A stretch of 64,000 nt of DNA from assembly GCF_018255755.1 (NCBI RefSeq), contig NZ_CP073766.1, positions 4,278,001 through 4,342,000 on the forward strand. The letters run 5' to 3'. The notes beneath the pieces are model-generated. The model ran no database searches. It had not been told where the DNA came from and worked only from the letters and a program-made list of their open reading frames with translations. A program made the translations under genes and the position numbers. This document shows, piece after piece, positions 18,751-27,476 of this stretch; position 1 is the stretch's first letter; the number at the start of each line of letters is the position of its first letter. This DNA is from Chitinophaga sp. HK235. Lineage in GTDB: Bacteria > Bacteroidota > Bacteroidia > Chitinophagales > Chitinophagaceae.

Positions 18751-19557
18751 ATTATTCTTTTTGGGTTATGTATATTTCGTATGAAAATCTTCCATTTTAA
18801 ACCGTAAGTCTGGAAGTTGGTATGGCTGATTATTTTGTATAATGGAAAGTTCACACGGTTTCCATACCCCAAACAAATTTGATACAATTACAAGCAGTAG
18901 TCAATCGGATACGTATATGGTTTTTCAATAAATATTAATATACAATTTGTTCAATATTAGACAAAAAACTAACAACTAACGTGGTTAAAATCAACAACTT
19001 AAGGATTAACTGCATTACAATCAACTAGTTATCAACTGCTTGAAAGTTGCTTCTTCCCGCAATTCTAACAAATTATATTTAATCATATATATTATTTTTT
19101 AACCAATTCCGGCATTTTTCTATCGCTTTCGCCTGTACTATTTCAAATTTGATTTTCCGGAACTGATTCACATAATCCCGAAAAGTAGTCATGGTTTGTT
19201 CCTTTCCACCCCTTCAGCCAACCACTTATTTTACACATGCATCCATACAATTACTATAACAGCTAAAACCCATCCACACAAAAAGCATCATCGCTTTTCC
19301 AATATTGCATTCCCATTACAGAATCGAGCTACATAAGGTGGTTATACCAGCGAAACCGGTATCCTGAAGCTGAAGAAATATTGCCGGCATACAAGAAAAC
19401 CCGGCTAAAGCGCTTCATCCCGAATGTTTAACAATAAAGAAATGGTGCACTAAAAATAATACCTTTTCTCACAAAAAGAAATAATTCCCACCAGGACAAC
19501 ATGTTAATCATTTAAAACATGGTCAGCGCTTCACACAATCATGGCAGGTATCTGCAT
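18751..19557. other. Long AT-rich intergenic region
   Basis: About 800 bp without a normal-sized gene, far more A+T-rich than its flanks, lying upstream of the luxR-type gene and downstream of a terminated GH29 gene. The only coding candidate is a 37-codon ORF at 19079-19192. No tRNA or known riboswitch was recognised. Confidence 0.5.
19079..19192 (-). CDS. Possible 37-residue small protein
   Basis: ATG at 19192 opens a 37-codon frame (MTTFRDYVNQFRKIKFEIVQ, then AKAIEKCRNWLKNNIYD). It is basic and can form one amphipathic helix. A Shine-Dalgarno-like AAAGGA (complement of 19200-19205) sits 7 nt upstream, which is uncommon among Bacteroidota genes and favours real translation. It lies upstream of the luxR-type gene in an otherwise gene-free region. 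It could be a small regulator, a transposon remnant or chance. Confidence 0.3.
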   Translation of the reverse strand: MTTFRDYVNQFRKIKFEIVQAKAIEKCRNWLKNNIYD

Positions 19558-19600
19558 AAAAAAGCGGAGCGCCGTGTACAACCATACACAGCGCTCCGCT
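19558..19600 (-). terminator. Intrinsic terminator after the 446-residue GH29 gene
   Basis: A 10-bp GC-rich stem (AGCGGAGCGC / GCGCTCCGCT, 19563-19572 with 19591-19600) is extended by a GTGTA/TACAC inner stem. On the minus strand it is followed by six T (complement of 19558-19563). It ends the first glycosidase block. Confidence 0.85.
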
Positions 19601-19618
19601 CCAGGATATTTGTAATGT

Positions 19619-20959
19619 TTACTCCATCACCAGCTCAATCACCGGTATTTCCACATCCGGCTTCCGAACCGGCAAATCCAGTACCAGCGCACCTTTATCT
19701 GTACCTTTCATCTTCACCTCTGAACCATCATGCAACAACTGCGCATACTTTACCTTGCCTTTTAATCCCGGTAATTCAATGTGCTGCAATGGATAATCCA
19801 GCAGATGCACGTACAACCGCTTGGTGTCCGGGTTGTAGGTCAACAGCGTATTATCCGGCCGCTGAATGCCTGCCGGCGCTTCTGTACAACCGTAAATGGA
19901 ACGGCTGTTTACCTTCATCCACTCTCCCATACCTTCCAGTCTGTTTTGTGCACGGGTATCAAACAATCCTCTGGAAGTAGGGCCTACATTAAGCAGCAGG
20001 TTACCACCTTTGCTCACAGATTCAATCAGCAGCACCAACAGCTGTTTGTTATCTTTCCAGGAGGTTTCATCCCGATAATATCCCCATGAACCGGAGAAGG
20101 TCTGACAGGTTTCCCAATGCACCCGTTTTCCGTTGCGGGTGGGCCATTCAGACACCTTGTATTGTTCCGGCGTCACAAAATCGCCTCCATCTTCATACTC
20201 ACCCAGGTCCAGCCTGTCGTTGATAATAATGCCCGGCTGCAGCTTACGCACCATCTTAATCAGCTCGATGGAATTCCAGTCGTTATGATCTTTCCCATGT
20301 TCTCCGGGATAGGAAAAGTCGGTCCACAGGATGTCTATTTTACCGTAGTTGGTCATCAGCTCCTTTACCTGATTATACAGGTAAGTGCGGTATTTGGCCA
20401 TATCCCTGCCTTTATTGAGGCGTTCGTACTCTTTGGCATCATTCACACGCTGCGGATGTACACCGTCGATTGTAAAGTCAGGATGGTGCCAGTCAATCAG
20501 CGAATAATAGAAGCCTACCTTCAGGCCCTCTGCACGAAAAGCATCCACCCATTCCTTTATCAGATCTTTTTTGATAGCTGTATTAGTGGCTTTGTAGTCT
20601 GTAAATTTGGAATCAAACAGGCAGAAACCCTCGTGGTGTTTGGTAGTGATCACCGCATACTTCATCCCTGCTGCTTTGGCCATACGGGCCCACTCCTTCG
20701 GATTGTACAGGTCGGGATTGAAATTATCGAAGTATTTCTGATAAGCGCTGTCGGTAATACGCTCATAATTTTTAATCCACTCATGACGGGCAGGCAGGGA
20801 ATACAGACCCCAGTGGATAAACATACCGAAACGGTCATTCAGCCACCACGACAGCCGTTTCTCCATCTGCTCCGGCGTTTCATTAAAGATCTTCTTCTGT
20901 TGTGCCTGTATCTGCAGACAACAGAGGAAGGTAATAACAGCAAGCGTTAGCTTCTTCAT
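19619..20959 (-). CDS. GH29 alpha-L-fucosidase, short form
   Basis: 446 residues. ATG at 20959 starts the signal peptide (MKKLTLAVITFLCCLQIQAQ); the longer frame to 20977 would start with TTG. The barrel markers are DRFGMFIHWGLYSLPARHEW (42-61), YAVITTKHHEGFCLFDSKFT (101-120), VGFYYSLIDWHHPDF (148-162) and the nucleophile strand IDILWTD with Asp214. VSKGGNLLLNVGPTSRGLFD is the usual end of the barrel. It has no extra C-terminal module, unlike the two other GH29 enzymes here, and the NYERI/KDLIKEWV segments differ, suggesting a different linkage or aglycone preference. It is the last gene of the first block, 32 bp after its upstream neighbour. Confidence 0.92.
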   Translation of the reverse strand: MKKLTLAVITFLCCLQIQAQQKKIFNETPEQMEKRLSWWLNDRFGMFIHWGLYSLPARHEWIKNYERITDSAYQKYFDNFNPDLYNPKEWARMAKAAGMKYAVITTKHHEGFCLFDSKFTDYKATNTAIKKDLIKEWVDAFRAEGLKVGFYYSLIDWHHPDFTIDGVHPQRVNDAKEYERLNKGRDMAKYRTYLYNQVKELMTNYGKIDILWTDFSYPGEHGKDHNDWNSIELIKMVRKLQPGIIINDRLDLGEYEDGGDFVTPEQYKVSEWPTRNGKRVHWETCQTFSGSWGYYRDETSWKDNKQLLVLLIESVSKGGNLLLNVGPTSRGLFDTRAQNRLEGMGEWMKVNSRSIYGCTEAPAGIQRPDNTLLTYNPDTKRLYVHLLDYPLQHIELPGLKGKVKYAQLLHDGSEVKMKGTDKGALVLDLPVRKPDVEIPVIELVME

Positions 20960-20991
20960 AATAACTAAATTATACAATAAAAAAATATGAA

Positions 20992-23157
20992 TTACTCCGC
21001 CACCAGCCAGGTGTATCCTGATGCCGGGATGGTCACTTTAACGTGGGCGGTATAGTTACGGTCAAGGGAATACGATATCGGACGGCCTTCTTTCTCCCGG
21101 ATGCTGACCGTGTTGGTAAGCCCGCTATAATACAATGGCAGGGCTATCACCCGGGTAACAGGCTGCGTAGTGGGATTATACAGCATTACCAGCGCTCTTT
21201 GTTTCAGCACCGGGCTGACATGCATGATCCCGTCCCAGTCACGCCCATCCGCGCGGCGCAGATGGATCACATCCGTATTGAGGATATCGCGGTATTTTTT
21301 GTACCAGCTGATCACCTGTTGTACCAGGCGCTGTGTGCTAACGTCGTCGTATAAACGTGGACCACGGTAACAGGCCTGTACGCCAGCACCATAGTATTGC
21401 ATCATCAGTTGCTCGTAGGCATCCAGATGGTCTTTCAACGGTTCCAGTGTAGCCGCGGCTCCGCCGCCCTGGTACTCGCTGAGCGGCACAAAACCCCAAC
21501 TCATGGAAGGCGTTTTTTCCCAGGTACCATCAAAAATATTCTGGCGGTTCAGGATCAGCTGCTCGGCGCGTGGCAAAGAGAAATTGACTTCCCGATAGCC
21601 CAGCGCTATCTTATTGGTACCATCCATGAAGTACCAATCGGGCGCGTTGATGTATACACCGCGCTCATTCAGGAAATGATACAGTCCTTTCTGCAGCTGT
21701 ATCTGTTTCCATTGTGAATCGTCTTTGCCGATATGTCCAGGGTGGGTAGTAGAAGCGCATACATCACCGGGATAGGGACCGTCGTTTTCGAATATATCGA
21801 AGCCGGTAGCGATAATGAAACGTTTTAATTTAGCCAGATAACCGAGCCCCCATTTGCTGCCCAGACAGGGCGCATTGCCGAAGAAAGCGCCACCCGGCTT
21901 ACCGGTGGCCGGGTTGATCACATCATCTTCATCACTGATACGCCTGCTCGAAAACAGGGAATAACCACCCAGCAGTACCTTTTTACTATGTGCATAATCA
22001 GCCAGGGCTTTGAACTTTGCGATATTCACCTCACTGGTATCTTCCATGTTCAGTCCGCTGCCAAAGCTCAGGATCACCCCTTCATAACCGGTGGCGGCGC
22101 ACTGGTCAATGATATTTTTCACTTTTACCGGATCGGTGCTGACCAGGTGCATGAAGATGGGATTTTCTGTTGACCAGGGTGCAATCGTACGGTACATGCG
22201 ACGTTTGGCCAGCCCGTTGCGTTCCCGGTCATAACCATCCAGCAGCAACTCATAGGTACGGATAGACTCAAAATGTTCACCGGCAGCCAGCGCTATGCCC
22301 ACCGGCACTTTAGGGTGTACTTCCAGCAGACAAGGCGTTTGCAGATCGTAGTTCACTTGTGAAGTATAGGTGCTGTCTGTTTTCCAATGGGTAGTCTGAT
22401 CGCTCAGCCTGGCAGTCATCGAGTTATTGAAAGTGTAATTGCTTTCCACATATATCCCGTGCGGGGTCCGGATCTTATCGGGCTGACCCACTACGGTAGA
22501 TTCTTCTTCCGGTGTGGCCAGTATTTCGTTGACTACCTGATCGAGTTTCAACGTTTGTGCGGCACCGTTAGTAATCTCCAGCCACTTGGCCAGCAGGGGG
22601 ATGCCGTCAAACAGTTCGTAATGCACTTTTACGGTGATACCCTGCAACGCAGGCGCCTGTGCACGATAGGTGAAGATCAGTGCTTTACCAGTAGGCATAT
22701 GGGGATTGGAACACCAGCCTCCGGGTTTCCAGTTCAGCATTGGCTTAATTTCAGTCAGCTGATGGCCGGTATATATAAAATCTGTTTTACCGGACTGCAG
22801 GCTGTCCAGCCAAACAGGCAACAGGTAAGCTTGTTGTCGTTGGCCGCTGGCGCCACCGATTTGGTAGTCATGCCCATCGATGGTGAGCCTGGCTTCCGGT
22901 TTCACAGAACGAAGCAGCTGTTCTCCGCTGGTCAGGTTACGGAAATCGGTACAGATCACGTTGGGGGCTGTACGAAAACTGCGGCTCAGCAAACCGTTGC
23001 TGAGTACAATTTCTTTCCCTTTTTCCGTAACGGTGGCCGTATAACCTTTGGGGTCTATGAGCCAGTCACGGGCCGGCGGTTTTGTCTGGGCCACTGCCAG
23101 CGTGGAATATAGCGCTGCAGACAGCAATAGCGGTTTCATTTGTTTCATTGTCACCAT
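20992..23157 (-). CDS. Unassigned exported glycoside hydrolase, GH36-like architecture
   Basis: 721 residues with a signal peptide (about 1-23). A large N-terminal beta region (about 30-310) contains LSNGLLSRSFRTAPN and KWLEITNGAAQTLKLDQVVN, typical of the supersandwich of clan GH-D enzymes. A probable TIM barrel follows (about 330-620), with GYEGVILSFGSGLNMEDTS, LKRFIIATGFDIFENDGPYP (447-463) and a C-terminal beta domain. The FDIFENDG strand sits where GH36/GH27 have their nucleophile motif (KxD), but the motif is not the canonical one, so family and catalytic residues are uncertain. It lies between two GH29 fucosidases, 18 bp after the upstream gene, implying a role in the same glycan. The start could also be ATG 23148. 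Confidence 0.7.
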   Translation of the reverse strand: MVTMKQMKPLLLSAALYSTLAVAQTKPPARDWLIDPKGYTATVTEKGKEIVLSNGLLSRSFRTAPNVICTDFRNLTSGEQLLRSVKPEARLTIDGHDYQIGGASGQRQQAYLLPVWLDSLQSGKTDFIYTGHQLTEIKPMLNWKPGGWCSNPHMPTGKALIFTYRAQAPALQGITVKVHYELFDGIPLLAKWLEITNGAAQTLKLDQVVNEILATPEEESTVVGQPDKIRTPHGIYVESNYTFNNSMTARLSDQTTHWKTDSTYTSQVNYDLQTPCLLEVHPKVPVGIALAAGEHFESIRTYELLLDGYDRERNGLAKRRMYRTIAPWSTENPIFMHLVSTDPVKVKNIIDQCAATGYEGVILSFGSGLNMEDTSEVNIAKFKALADYAHSKKVLLGGYSLFSSRRISDEDDVINPATGKPGGAFFGNAPCLGSKWGLGYLAKLKRFIIATGFDIFENDGPYPGDVCASTTHPGHIGKDDSQWKQIQLQKGLYHFLNERGVYINAPDWYFMDGTNKIALGYREVNFSLPRAEQLILNRQNIFDGTWEKTPSMSWGFVPLSEYQGGGAAATLEPLKDHLDAYEQLMMQYYGAGVQACYRGPRLYDDVSTQRLVQQVISWYKKYRDILNTDVIHLRRADGRDWDGIMHVSPVLKQRALVMLYNPTTQPVTRVIALPLYYSGLTNTVSIREKEGRPISYSLDRNYTAHVKVTIPASGYTWLVAE

Positions 23158-23175
23158 GCTTTAAAGAGGATATAC

Positions 23176-24966
23176 TTATTTTACAGGTTGCAACACGATC
23201 TTCCGGAGGCGGAATAGTTCCTTTTTATTGCCTGATACAGGTTTCACTGTCAGGTTGTGTTTGCCGGGCTTGTCCACATGCAGGATACCGATGGCATGCT
23301 GAATAAACATAAAAGGTTTATGACTGTCGTAGGCGCCGGTAAACAGTGTCAGAAAGGGCAGCTGCTGTCCGTTGAGTGTGACTACTCCTTGCTGGGAGGC
23401 AGCAGACTGGTCACAGGCGTAGTCGAGTATGATCTTATAATCACCTGCCTCCTGGATGTCGAGCGGGAACACCAGCGCATCTTCCGGATCTTTCATATCA
23501 TAGGCGCAGTTGTCGTGTTTCCAGTCGCCGAAATAATGAGAATAGGTGAACAATTTGTTTTTGGCAGCACCGTTATAAACAGCCCATATGGAAGGAATGT
23601 CTGCCTGTGGATACTGACTGCTGACGGTTTGTGTACGCAGCTGCGACAGATCAGCCTGTGTACCGCCGTATTCCATTACCAGCACTGTATTACGTGTATC
23701 CGGTAACGTTATCGGCAGTTGTATAGTTGTTTCATCAGCACCTTGTGTAAAGGCCAATGTTTTATTACTGCCAAGGATTTTTACCGACTTTACTTTAGCG
23801 TTGACACCGGGTACGCGGAGTTGCCTGTTAGCCGGGGCTTCCCATACATGCAAAAACAGTTTTCCTGGTTTGCTGGTCGTAACGCCCCAGGGCTGTGCTG
23901 GTATCAGGCCATAAGTAGTGCCATAGATACTTTCTCCGTATTGTTGCAGCCACTTACCGGTAGCTTTCAGGTATTCGACAGAATATGTTGGCCATTTACC
24001 CTCTCCATCAGGACCTACATTCAGCATCAGGTTACCACCCTTTGATGCCGCGGTAGATAACAGATGAATGATTTCTGCCGGAGATTTGAAATTGAGATCA
24101 TGTTGAATATAGCCCCAGGAATCGTTGTGTGTATAGATACATTCCCAGGCGCCGGAGATAGGCACTGGTGGCATTTCAGAGTCACCGAAGTCGCGGTAGT
24201 CGCCCAGGCCATGGCCTACCCTGCTGCTGAAGAGGCAGTTGGGTTGTAACAAACGCAGACTATCTATCATCTGTCTGGTTTGTTCAGGTGTAAGACCTCC
24301 GGGCATATCAAACCATATGAGGCCCAGCGGACCGTAGTTCGTCAGCAGTTCTTTCAGTTGCGGGATAGATTTACTACGATAGTATTGCTGATAGTCTTTG
24401 TCTTTTACTTTGAAATCCCAGGTGTTACCGCCACCGTTGGGCTCATGCCAGTCGAGAAACTGGGAGTAATAAAACCCGAATTGTATGTCTTTATTACGAC
24501 AGGCTGCGGCCAGTGCTTTCATTGGATCCTTTCCATACGGTGACGCATCTACGATATCGAAGTCGGTCACTTTGGAATCAAACATGCTGAAGCCTTCATG
24601 ATGTTTGGCTGTGATCACCATGTATTTGATACCGGCTTCCTTAGCAGTCTGAGCCCATTGGTTAGCATCAAAACCTTGCGGGTTAAAGGTTTTAGCGACC
24701 TGAGCATATTTATCAGCAGGTGCTTTAGCGCGGTTCATCAGCCATTCTCCGCTGCCGTAGTAGCTGCTGTCGTTCCATCGGCCGCCTAATCTGGAATAAA
24801 GTCCCCAGTGGATAAAGAGGCCGAATTTAGCTTCAGTAAACCATTTCAGGCCGGGATGCGTGTTGTTGTTATTCCCCGATTTTGTCCACATATCGGGCAT
24901 ATCCTGTGCGGAAAGACCATGGCAGAGGCATACCATGCATAATAGCCATACAATTCTGTTTTTCAT
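23176..24966 (-). CDS. GH29 alpha-L-fucosidase with C-terminal binding module
   Basis: 596 residues with a signal peptide (about 1-20). The barrel motifs are EAKFGLFIHWGLYSRLGGRW (45-64), YMVITAKHHEGFSMFDSKVT (115-134), FGFYYSQFLDWHEPN (163-177) and GPLGLIWFD with nucleophile Asp220. KGGNLMLNVGPDGEGKWP closes the barrel. About 130 C-terminal residues (from about 465) form an extra beta module (DYKIILDYACDQSAASQQGV). It resembles the 620-residue GH29 at 10767 more than the 446-residue one. It is the first gene of the first block and faces the long gene-free region that contains the DnaA-box cluster. Confidence 0.92.
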   Translation of the reverse strand: MKNRIVWLLCMVCLCHGLSAQDMPDMWTKSGNNNNTHPGLKWFTEAKFGLFIHWGLYSRLGGRWNDSSYYGSGEWLMNRAKAPADKYAQVAKTFNPQGFDANQWAQTAKEAGIKYMVITAKHHEGFSMFDSKVTDFDIVDASPYGKDPMKALAAACRNKDIQFGFYYSQFLDWHEPNGGGNTWDFKVKDKDYQQYYRSKSIPQLKELLTNYGPLGLIWFDMPGGLTPEQTRQMIDSLRLLQPNCLFSSRVGHGLGDYRDFGDSEMPPVPISGAWECIYTHNDSWGYIQHDLNFKSPAEIIHLLSTAASKGGNLMLNVGPDGEGKWPTYSVEYLKATGKWLQQYGESIYGTTYGLIPAQPWGVTTSKPGKLFLHVWEAPANRQLRVPGVNAKVKSVKILGSNKTLAFTQGADETTIQLPITLPDTRNTVLVMEYGGTQADLSQLRTQTVSSQYPQADIPSIWAVYNGAAKNKLFTYSHYFGDWKHDNCAYDMKDPEDALVFPLDIQEAGDYKIILDYACDQSAASQQGVVTLNGQQLPFLTLFTGAYDSHKPFMFIQHAIGILHVDKPGKHNLTVKPVSGNKKELFRLRKIVLQPVK

Positions 24967-25229
24967 AACGCCGGATTTTTTATAGCACCGGGGAAAAAAT
25001 ATACATAAGCGCCGGCATCTGCAAGCGGCTGGAAAATGCTATCAGGGAAAGGGAAAATGATACAAGTAAAAGCAAGCGGTGAAGGCTATACGCTTTCATT
25101 AACGAACGGTTAACCAATAATACAGAATGGAATTTCTATCTTCGGTACAAGAAGTTAATCGGTTGCATGGCGACATGATAATTTCCAAATACTAGCATTA
25201 TATTATTCAACATATTAGTAGGCTTCAAT

Positions 25230-25322
25230 TTTGATTTATTACATCTGTCAGTAACTTTTTTATTTCTGCAGATGACATGTGAATGTTTTTTTAAGCCCTT
25301 GCTGTTTCAGCAAGGGCATTTT
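25230..25322 (+). ncRNA. Candidate small RNA with promoter and intrinsic terminator
   Basis: A perfect 10-bp hairpin (GCCCTTGCTG-TTT-CAGCAAGGGC, 25295-25317) followed by ATTTTT is a textbook plus-strand terminator, but no plus-strand gene precedes it. Upstream, TTTG (25230-25233), 18 nt and TAACTTTT (25252-25259) form a near-consensus promoter with a predicted start near 25266. The transcript would be about 57 nt. No family recognised. Confidence 0.4.
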
Positions 25323-25687
25323 TGTGTGTGATGAATTATGATGATGGTGATGAGTATGATACTGCGATGTGATAGCAGGGTTATAGGTTTTATATCAATA
25401 TGCCATCCGTTTATCCGTTTCTTTGTTTTTTAGTGTGTATTATTTCCTTTTTCGGATGATTTGTTCCTTCGGATTTTTAAGCGTCGATATCACGCTTCTA
25501 TTTTCATCAACATCAACACCTTTTTGGGGTCATGCTCTTTCCTTTGCTGGCAGGGCTTTTCGCTGTGTCAATTTTGGATTTGTGGATATCATTTCCCGGA
25601 CGGTGTTGTATTTCCCGATAAAAATTTGTTCTCCGCAACATATGGCCTTCGCATCAGCAGTGCGTTTCATTAGTTATTAACACCCCA

Positions 25688-25729
25688 TGTGGATATCGCG
25701 TGTGGATTGATGTGGATAACTGTGGAAAA
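25688..25729 (+). other. Cluster of four DnaA-box-like 9-mers (candidate oriC)
   Basis: TGTGGATAT (25688), TGTGGATTG (25701), TGTGGATAA (25711) and TGTGGAAAA (25721) stand in the same orientation, 13, 10 and 10 bp apart. The third is a perfect DnaA box (complement TTATCCACA). The helical spacing and the AT-rich, gene-free surroundings are origin-like. An adjoining dnaA gene is not present, but Bacteroidota origins need not lie beside dnaA. Confidence 0.5.
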
Positions 25730-26037
25730 ATACCCCAACTTTCAAAACACTTACCAGTAAAGGCTTTCAGGTCATTTTACCAGTCCTAAAATTTGTTAAT
25801 CCGACCCCATTTAGATTCTGTTAACTAAACCAGGATGGATTGCCAGTAATATTACGGTACTAACACTGCGTTACGAAAAATAGTAACAAATGAAATGCAT
25901 ACATCTAACAAATATCTCAGCTAAACCCCAATCGGCTTGTCCAGGCCAGTTGGATTTTTTTAATCAATGGTTGACTAATTTAAACATGCTGTTTAAAACA
26001 GGCTACCACCAAAGCCTGGTTTAATCAACAAACTAAT

Positions 26038-26063
26038 ACCCCCGTGGTATAAACTACGGGGGT
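26038..26063. terminator. Hairpin of uncertain role
   Basis: An 8-bp stem, ACCCCCGT / ACGGGGGT, with a 10-nt loop. The following T-run is short on either strand, and no gene clearly ends here. Confidence 0.4.
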
Positions 26064-26329
26064 TTATCAGAAGGGGTTGGCTTCCCATCGTCTTTCCTTC
26101 ACCCGCACTTTCTGCTTTACACAATAACTCCGGATATCATATCCACCTTTGCTGTTCTCCATAAAACCATTTCTACCACACTTACATCCATCAGAAAACC
26201 GGGACTTTTACAGTTCCCCGCCCCTGACAAACCCAGCCTCCAAAGTACCGCCCACAAAGCGTTTACAGCCCCATCCATCCGTTAGACCTGCCCTGTTGGA
26301 AGTACGACAAAGAGATGACACTTATCATT

Positions 26330-26358
26330 TTTGGTGAATAATTATTCACTTATATTTG
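26330..26358 (+). promoter_or_regulatory. tetR promoter with a 16-bp palindromic operator inside it
   Basis: TTTG (26330-26333), 17 nt, then TATATTTG (26351-26358). The spacer is filled by the perfect palindrome GTGAATAATTATTCAC (26334-26349). A repressor bound there would block RNA polymerase. A 14-bp copy recurs at 26955, before the next gene. Confidence 0.75.
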
Positions 26359-26362
26359 TAGT

Positions 26363-26935
26363 GTGAAATTGAAAGACGATAAGAAGTATGCCCGGATTTT
26401 CAGGGCTGTGCTCAAGCTGGTGGCTAAAAAGGGGCTAGCCGGCATGACCATGGGCGACATCTCCAAAGAGGCCGGTATTGCCACCGGTACTCTGTATGTA
26501 TATTTCAGCAGTAAAGATGAGCTCATCAACGCCCTCTTCGCCGCCTGCCGCGAAAACTCCGTTACCATCTCCTTCAAGGGATATAATGCGCAGCAGCCGT
26601 TTAAGCCCGCATTCCGGAATATCTGGATGAACATACTCCGTTACCGCCTGCAGAACTTTGAGGAATTCATTTTCCTGGAACAATGTTACCACTCCCCTTA
26701 CATCACCGCAGCTACACGCGAAAAAGCCAGACAGCTGACCGAACCGTTCTACGCGCTGATCTCCAGGGGACAATCAGAACAACTGATCAAAAACATTGAA
26801 ACAGATTTGCTGATCACATTTATCATCGGCAGTATGAATGAGCTGGTAAAACAAATCCATTACAGCGGCATAGCCCTCACCAGATCAAGGATGAACCATA
26901 CCTTCGACCTGTGCTGGGATGCTATCAGAGCCTGA
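26363..26935 (+). CDS. TetR/AcrR family transcriptional regulator
   Basis: 190 residues starting at GTG 26363, only 4 nt after the -7 box, so the mRNA may be leaderless. The N-terminal DNA-binding domain includes KKGLAGMTMGDISKEAGIAT, then GTLYVYFSSKDELINALF (about 25-60), the TetR helix-turn-helix with its GTLYxYFxSKxEL signature. Helices from about 75 to the end form the ligand and dimer domain. The operator within its own promoter and a copy before the following usp gene suggest autoregulation plus control of the stress protein. The inducing ligand is unknown. Confidence 0.92.
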   Translation: MKLKDDKKYARIFRAVLKLVAKKGLAGMTMGDISKEAGIATGTLYVYFSSKDELINALFAACRENSVTISFKGYNAQQPFKPAFRNIWMNILRYRLQNFEEFIFLEQCYHSPYITAATREKARQLTEPFYALISRGQSEQLIKNIETDLLITFIIGSMNELVKQIHYSGIALTRSRMNHTFDLCWDAIRA

Positions 26936-26954
26936 TGGTCCATCGGTTTTAAAA

Positions 26955-26968
26955 TGAATAATTATTCA
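26955..26968 (+). promoter_or_regulatory. Second copy of the TetR operator, before uspA
   Basis: The palindrome TGAATAATTATTCA is identical to the core at 26335-26348. A weak -7-like TAAATTCA follows at 26972-26979, 6 nt before the uspA ATG. Confidence 0.7.
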
Positions 26969-26985
26969 CAATAAATTCACCGCAT

Positions 26986-27423
26986 ATGTCAGAAATATTG
27001 ATCGCAGTTGACCTGGGGCCCTTCTCCGAAAACGTTATCCGCACAGGCGTGGAACTGGCCGGCAAAATGAACACTTCCGTAACATTGTTTACCGTGATCG
27101 AAATCGGCATCGGCCTGGGCCTCCCCGAAGCCGGTCCAGTATTTACCGATGATATCCAGGGCAGAATCAAAGAAGCGGAAGATATCCTGCAGACATACAA
27201 AAACGACTATCCTGATGCCAATATCAATATTCAGGTAACAGCCGGCAACCCGAAAAACGAAACCCTTGATCAGGCGCACAACGGCCAGACCTCCATCCTC
27301 GTTGTTGGCACCCACGGCCGCACCGGCCTCAATCACATGCTGGTGGGCAGTACCGCCGAATACATCATTCGTCATGCCCGTATACCCGTACTCGTTGTTC
27401 CTTACAACAAGGAAGATCATTAA
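26986..27423 (+). CDS. Universal stress protein (UspA family)
   Basis: 145 residues, a single Usp domain. The N-terminal strand is SEILIAVDLGPFSENVIRTG. The C-terminal ATP-binding signature G-x2-G-x9-G-S/T is present as GTHGRTGLNHMLVGST (about 112-127), followed by AEYIIRHARIPVLVVP, so this is probably an ATP-binding member. Usp proteins help cells survive starvation and other stresses by mechanisms that vary. It follows the tetR gene by 50 bp, has the same operator sequence in front, and ends at a strong terminator, so the two genes form one regulatory unit. Confidence 0.93.
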   Translation: MSEILIAVDLGPFSENVIRTGVELAGKMNTSVTLFTVIEIGIGLGLPEAGPVFTDDIQGRIKEAEDILQTYKNDYPDANINIQVTAGNPKNETLDQAHNGQTSILVVGTHGRTGLNHMLVGSTAEYIIRHARIPVLVVPYNKEDH

Positions 27424-27476
27424 AGTAACCACTCAACAATCATAAAAAACAACTACAACGGCCCTGTCTGTTGTTG

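Larger units (their letters stand above)
24967..26329. other. 1.4-kb gene-free region
   Basis: No ORF here has protein-like composition; the longest (85 codons, 25423-25680) is low-complexity Phe/Ser. It holds a candidate small RNA with its own terminator (25230-25322), a cluster of DnaA-box-like 9-mers (25688-25729), a second hairpin (26038-26063) and AT-rich tracts. Genes point away from it on both sides. Long, non-coding, AT-rich and DnaA-boxed sequence is what a replication origin would look like. Confidence 0.6.

Noticed and set aside
18751..19557. Search for a decayed gene or insertion sequence
   Set aside because: No terminal inverted repeats, no target duplication and no recognisable transposase fragments were seen.
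25423..25680. 85-codon plus-strand ORF in the gene-free region
   Set aside because: Low-complexity Phe/Ser composition typical of AT-rich non-coding DNA; no start-site support.
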